Positions 60,609-64,000 of a stretch of DNA of 64,000 bases are shown piece after piece. The stretch lies in the NCBI GenBank assembly GCA_040755975.1, contig JBFLZY010000005.1, positions 1 through 64,000 of the forward strand, written 5' to 3'. The notes beneath the pieces were generated by a model, which worked only from the letters and a program-made list of their open reading frames with translations, ran no database searches and was not told the origin of the DNA. Origin of the DNA: JAIMBK01 sp040755975. GTDB taxonomy: Bacteria; Bacillota; Desulfotomaculia; Desulfotomaculales; Nap2-2B. The translations under genes and the position numbers were made by a program. Numbering within the stretch: position 1 is the stretch's first letter; the number at the start of each line of letters is the position of its first letter.

Positions 60609-62606
60609 GGGCACCAGGAGCAGCGCCACGATATTGACCACCTTGATCATCGGGTTGATTGCCGGGCCGGCGGTATCCTTCAGCGGGTCGCCTACGGTAT
60701 CGCCGGTGACCGCCGCCGCGTGGGCCGGGGTCCCCTTGCCGCCGTACATGCCCTCTTCAATGTACTTTTTCGCGTTGTCCCAGGCACCGCCGCCCGCGGT
60801 CTGAAAGATGGCCAGGAACAAACCGCTGATGATCGCGCCAAGCAGCATCCCGCCTAACCCGTCGCGACCCAGAATCAAACCGAAAATAATCGGGGCCAAC
60901 ACGGGAATCAAAGCGGGCAGGATCATTTCTTTCAGCGCTCTTCTGGTAACGATATCCACGCAGCGGCCGTACTCCGGACGGGCTTTGCCTTCCATCAGGC
61001 CTTTAATTTCCCGGAACTGCCGGCGGACTTCGTTAACCACCTCGTAGGCGGCCCGCCCCACCGCGCCGATGGCCAGTGAGGAGAAGAGGAAAGGCAGCGC
61101 CGCGCCGACCAAAAGACCGGCCAGCACCCACGGGTTGTTAATCGAGAAAGTAAGTTCTTGGGCGGGCACGAAGTCTTTTAAATGGTAAGTGTAGTCGGCA
61201 AACAACACAATGGCCGCCAGGCCGGCCGAACCGATGGCGTACCCCTTGGTAACCGCCTTGGTGGTGTTCCCGACCGCGTCCAGGGGGTCGGTAATGTTCC
61301 GGATCTCTTCCGGCAGTTCGGCCATTTCGGCGATGCCGCCGGCATTGTCGGTAATCGGCCCGTAGGAGTCGATGGCGACAATTATCCCGGTCATGGAAAG
61401 CATGGCCATGGAGGCCACCGCAATGGCGTACAACCCGCCGCCGCCGTCACCGCCGCCGACCACGTAAGAAACCAGAATCCCGGCGATGATCACCAGGGCC
61501 GGCAAAACCCCCGCTTCCATGGCTACCGACAGGCCGGTGATGATGTTCGTCGCGTGGCCGGACTGGGAAGCGTTGGCGATCGACTTAACCGGCCGGAAAG
61601 ATTTCGAAGTGTAATAATCGGTTATATAAACGATTGCCAAGGTTACCGCCACGCCGATTAAAGCGGGAATAAAAAATACGTTGGAACCCATAATCGAAGG
61701 GGTGACAAAGAAAAAGCCGACCAGCGCCAGAATCGCCGAAGCCCACAAACCTTTATACAGGGCGCCCATGATATTTTGCCCGCCGCCCATGCGGACAAAA
61801 AAGCTACCGATAATGGAGGCGATAATCGCCACCGCGCCCAGCAAAATGGGATAGACGACGACCAACGGGTTATTCGGAAAAACCAGGTGGCCCAGCAACA
61901 TGGCCCCGATGGCCGTGACGGCGTACGTTTCAAACAGGTCGGCCGCCATCCCGGCGCAGTCGCCCACATTGTCGCCCACGTTATCGGCAATCACCGCCGG
62001 GTTGCGCGGGTCGTCCTCGGGGATCCCCGCTTCTACCTTCCCCACCAAGTCGGCGCCCACGTCCGCGCTCTTCGTGTAGATACCGCCGCCCAGACGGGCG
62101 AACACGCTGATCAGGCTGCCGCCAAAACCCATCCCAACCAGAGAAACCGGGTCTTGAAAAATCAGGTACAAACCGGAAACGCCCAGCAGAGCCAGGCTGA
62201 CGCAAATCATCCCCGTCACCGCGCCGCCTTTAAAAGCCACCTGCAGGGCGTAACCAATGCCGCTCTTAGCCGCTTCGGCCACCCGGGTGTTCCCGCGGGT
62301 GGTCACGTACATTCCGACGTAACCGCATAAAGCAGAAAAAACGGCGCCCACGATAAACCCTATGGCCGTCGTCGCGCCCAGGCCCACCCAAATTAAAATA
62401 GCCACGATTATACCGGCAATTGCGATCGTCCTGTATTGACGGTTCAGGTAGGCCATGGCGCCTTCTTGAATAGCCGCCGAGATTTCCTGCATCCGCTGCG
62501 AACCGGCGGGACGGCTCAAAACCCAGGAAATCAGATAAACGGCAAATAAAAGCCCAATCACCGAAGCAATAATACCTATCCACGTAATTAAATTTACCTG
62601 ATCCAA
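60585..62606 (-). CDS. hppA: Membrane-bound proton-pumping pyrophosphatase, K+-independent type
   Basis: The 673-residue, about 16-helix protein hydrolyses pyrophosphate and pumps ions. The substrate site DVGADLVGKVEAGIPEDDPRNPAVIADNVGDN-type region (near residue 190) is intact. GNTTKAVTKG shows Lys and Thr at the two positions that distinguish K+-independent H+-PPases (Lys, Thr) from K+-dependent ones (Ala, Gly/Ala), from the family's mutational studies. This predicts a K+-independent proton pump. It starts at ATG near CCAGGTGAATTG-type sequence with a weak site. secG follows upstream on the same strand. Confidence 0.95.
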   Translation of the reverse strand: MDQVNLITWIGIIASVIGLLFAVYLISWVLSRPAGSQRMQEISAAIQEGAMAYLNRQYRTIAIAGIIVAILIWVGLGATTAIGFIVGAVFSALCGYVGMYVTTRGNTRVAEAAKSGIGYALQVAFKGGAVTGMICVSLALLGVSGLYLIFQDPVSLVGMGFGGSLISVFARLGGGIYTKSADVGADLVGKVEAGIPEDDPRNPAVIADNVGDNVGDCAGMAADLFETYAVTAIGAMLLGHLVFPNNPLVVVYPILLGAVAIIASIIGSFFVRMGGGQNIMGALYKGLWASAILALVGFFFVTPSIMGSNVFFIPALIGVAVTLAIVYITDYYTSKSFRPVKSIANASQSGHATNIITGLSVAMEAGVLPALVIIAGILVSYVVGGGDGGGGLYAIAVASMAMLSMTGIIVAIDSYGPITDNAGGIAEMAELPEEIRNITDPLDAVGNTTKAVTKGYAIGSAGLAAIVLFADYTYHLKDFVPAQELTFSINNPWVLAGLLVGAALPFLFSSLAIGAVGRAAYEVVNEVRRQFREIKGLMEGKARPEYGRCVDIVTRRALKEMILPALIPVLAPIIFGLILGRDGLGGMLLGAIISGLFLAIFQTAGGGAWDNAKKYIEEGMYGGKGTPAHAAAVTGDTVGDPLKDTAGPAINPMIKVVNIVALLLVPLIYGIVR

Positions 62607-62749
62607 GGCAATTCACCTGGCGGCCTCATTCACCAGGCTTTCTCCACTCCTTTCCCCACTGGATTGGCCCCAAAAAAGCGGGGGCACCAACAAGCATTAG
62701 AGGCCTGTTAAAAACGCAAAACTACCTCCTCATCCCTTTTCCGCCCTGC

Positions 62750-62977
62750 TTATTGCCAAAAGCCCAGCAACAACGCCGTTACCCCAAACAAGACAGCTAC
62801 GACCGTAGTCATCTTGCCCAGCAACTCGTCTAATCCTTTCTTTTTTCCAAAAATCGCTTCGGCGCCGCCGGCAATTGTTCCGGATAGACCGGCGCTCCGC
62901 CCCGACTGCAAAAGCACAACGGCAATTAAAAACAAACTCAAAAGAACGTGCAGGACGGTTACCAGGCTTTTCACCAT
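62750..62977 (-). CDS. secG: Preprotein translocase subunit SecG
   Basis: The 75-residue protein has two helices (about 3-22 and 52-72) joined by the conserved RSAGLSGTIAGGAEAIFGKKKG loop, the SecG signature. It assists SecYE. GGGGTGATTAA precedes the ATG. In Firmicutes secG commonly precedes rnr and smpB, which are not here; hppA follows instead. Confidence 0.94.
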   Translation of the reverse strand: MVKSLVTVLHVLLSLFLIAVVLLQSGRSAGLSGTIAGGAEAIFGKKKGLDELLGKMTTVVAVLFGVTALLLGFWQ

Positions 62978-63048
62978 TTAATCACCCCCCATCTCATCTG
63001 TGTCCCTTTGCCAATTATAACATGATGCACAGAAAATGACAAATCATA

Positions 63049-63402
63049 TTATAATTGGGCAATATTCAGTTCCCCGGCATCCCCCCACAGGCGCTCCAAA
63101 TTATAAAATTGCCTTTCTTCTTCAACAAAAATATGAATGACCAGATCACCGTAATCCAAAAGCACCCACCGGCCTTCCCGCAAACCTTCTATGCGGGGGT
63201 GAAGGCCTGTTTCTTTGGCAATTTCTCCGATCACTTCCCTGGCGATCCCTTTTACGTGGATTGGCGACCTCCCCGTACAGATTAAAAAATAGTCGCTAAT
63301 GATGGAAATTTTGCTGATCTCCAGAATAGTAACATCGTAGGCTTTTTTGTCCTCGGCGACCCGCACGGCAATTTTTAATAATGCCTGTGGGTTTAATCCC
63401 AA
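63049..63402 (-). CDS. rsfS: Ribosomal silencing factor RsfS
   Basis: The 117-residue protein binds L14 (uL14) and blocks joining of ribosomal subunits in slow growth. Motifs DVTILEISKISIISDYFLI and YGDLVIHIF are diagnostic. The start is a TTG five bases after GGGGGAG. It normally lies with nadD and yqeK; here an RRM gene occupies the intermediate place. Confidence 0.95.
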   Translation of the reverse strand: MGLNPQALLKIAVRVAEDKKAYDVTILEISKISIISDYFLICTGRSPIHVKGIAREVIGEIAKETGLHPRIEGLREGRWVLLDYGDLVIHIFVEEERQFYNLERLWGDAGELNIAQL

Positions 63403-63486
63403 ACGAACTCCCCCTATAAATTTGATTTTTTATACTATATTCTCCTTTTGGCGCATAGTTCCTCCTCTGCAGGGAAGTAAATTTCA

Positions 63487-63741
63487 TTATCTTCCCTCCC
63501 TTCCCCTGGCCTCGCTGACGGTGATGATCCGGCCGCCGAACTCTTTGCCGTTTAGGGCGGTAATAATTGCCTCGGCGTCAGCATCGGCCACTTCCACAAA
63601 ACCAAAGCCCCGCGATCTCCCCGTCTGGCGGTCCCTGATAATCCGGCTGTCGAGTACCTCACCGTATTGGGAAAAGGCTTCGGTGAGGTCTTCAGCACTG
63701 GTCGACCAGGGGAGGTTGCCCACGTATAAAGTGCGGACCAT
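63487..63741 (-). CDS. Single-RRM RNA-binding protein
   Basis: The 84-residue protein is one RRM: RNP2 LYVGNLPW at the start and RNP1 RGFGFVEV near residue 46, ending in a basic/Gly tail. Similar small bacterial RRM proteins occur in cyanobacteria and some anaerobes and bind single-stranded RNA. GAGGTG lies eight bases before the ATG. It sits between rsfS and nadD, perhaps transcribed with them. Confidence 0.9.
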   Translation of the reverse strand: MVRTLYVGNLPWSTSAEDLTEAFSQYGEVLDSRIIRDRQTGRSRGFGFVEVADADAEAIITALNGKEFGGRIITVSEARGREGR

Positions 63742-63829
63742 AGTTTTTTCACCTCTTTTCTAGAGCATATTATTTGCAATCGCGCCACCGGCAATGCAAA
63801 TTTATTGTGCCCTTCCGCCTGTCCGCTGA

Positions 63830-64000
63830 TCAATCCTCCTTGTACAAACCCTGTTCCGTGATGTAATTTTCTACCACCTCCGGCAGCAAATATTTAATTG
63901 GCCGGCCCGTGAGCACGCGCTCCCGGATGTCCGTTGAGGATATCGCCAGCGCCGGCACCTCCATCACAATAATCCGCTTCAACTGCTCTTCTTGAATACC
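63830..64000 (-). CDS. nadD: Nicotinate-nucleotide adenylyltransferase, C-terminal 56 residues (runs off window)
   Basis: The minus-strand frame open to the window edge encodes ISSTDIRERV..GRPIKYLLPEVVENYI..GLY and stops at 63830-63832. ISST.IR is the C-terminal nucleotide-binding motif of NadD, and the order with rsfS fits. NadD adenylates nicotinate mononucleotide in NAD synthesis. The start and N-terminal part lie beyond position 64000. Confidence 0.9.
   Translation of the reverse strand, partial: GIQEEQLKRIIVMEVPALAISSTDIRERVLTGRPIKYLLPEVVENYITEQGLYKED

Noticed and set aside
1..64000. tRNA, rRNA and known riboswitch genes
   Set aside because: Gaps were read for cloverleaf arms, rRNA-like blocks and common riboswitch cores; only the PyrR leader was convincing. 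A dedicated covariance-model search could still find weak cases.

Overview
The window looks like a chromosomal segment of a spore-forming, anaerobic, Gram-positive bacterium of the Peptococcaceae (Desulfotomaculum/Pelotomaculum type). This is an inference. It rests on YlbJ and GerMN sporulation/germination genes, strong GGAGG ribosome sites with many TTG and GTG starts, a PyrR-attenuated pyr operon, 2-hydroxyacyl-CoA dehydratase activase genes, a family I CoA-transferase, a CooT-type nickel protein and a membrane pyrophosphatase. Base composition is mostly moderate to high GC, with AT-rich intergenic regions. No rRNA, tRNA or CRISPR array was seen.

Layout. 0-12 kb: an RluA-family pseudouridine synthase, lspA, 3-hydroxyacyl-CoA dehydrogenase, a freestanding AMP-ligase C-domain, a ClpP-class membrane protease, an SLH surface protein, a HAD phosphatase, an aminotransferase, a metallophosphoesterase, ylbJ and a small carbohydrate-binding protein. 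12-16 kb: a three-gene dehydratase-activase cluster and an SDR. 16.5-37 kb: pyrimidine genes, all on the minus strand: pyrR-pyrB-pyrC-carA-carB at 36.9-29.6 kb and pyrK-pyrD at 18.4-16.6 kb. An 11 kb block separates the two groups and runs mostly on the opposite strand. 37-47 kb: a regulator and radical SAM pair, DUF1015, murJ, a CoA-transferase pair whose first gene has an in-frame TGA, a GGDEF protein and a GerMN lipoprotein. 47-52 kb: uvrB, a sugar-binding lipoprotein, DUF2508, a family 4 uracil-DNA glycosylase and cooT. 52-58 kb: a cell-envelope operon, ftsE-ftsX-M23 peptidase-ctp protease-MinJ-like PDZ protein. 57.9-64 kb: two thioesterases, a LysR regulator, hppA, secG, rsfS, an RRM protein and the 3' end of nadD.

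The most interesting part is the block at 18.4-29.5 kb. It carries an exosortase G (XrtG) surface-protein system: a DivIVA-like coiled-coil protein, a giant fusion (coiled coil, degenerate pyruvoyl-tetrahydropterin-synthase domain, polytopic membrane domain) that seems to start at a rare ATT codon, a secreted protein with a C-terminal sorting-type tail, the exosortase with its Cys/Arg/His residues, and its partner glycosyltransferase. An ArnE/F-like flippase subunit and an ArnC-like polyprenyl-phosphate glycosyltransferase of visibly lower GC follow. Transposase and glycosyltransferase debris lies at the edges. The likely logic, as inference, is that a lipid-linked sugar is made and flipped, a secreted protein is inserted through its C-terminal helix, and XrtG cleaves it and joins it to that sugar or a related envelope molecule.

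Several dispersed intergenic repeat families thread through the window. The leader of pyrR shows a complete promoter, PyrR-binding loop and attenuator, with the exact antiterminator pairing visible.
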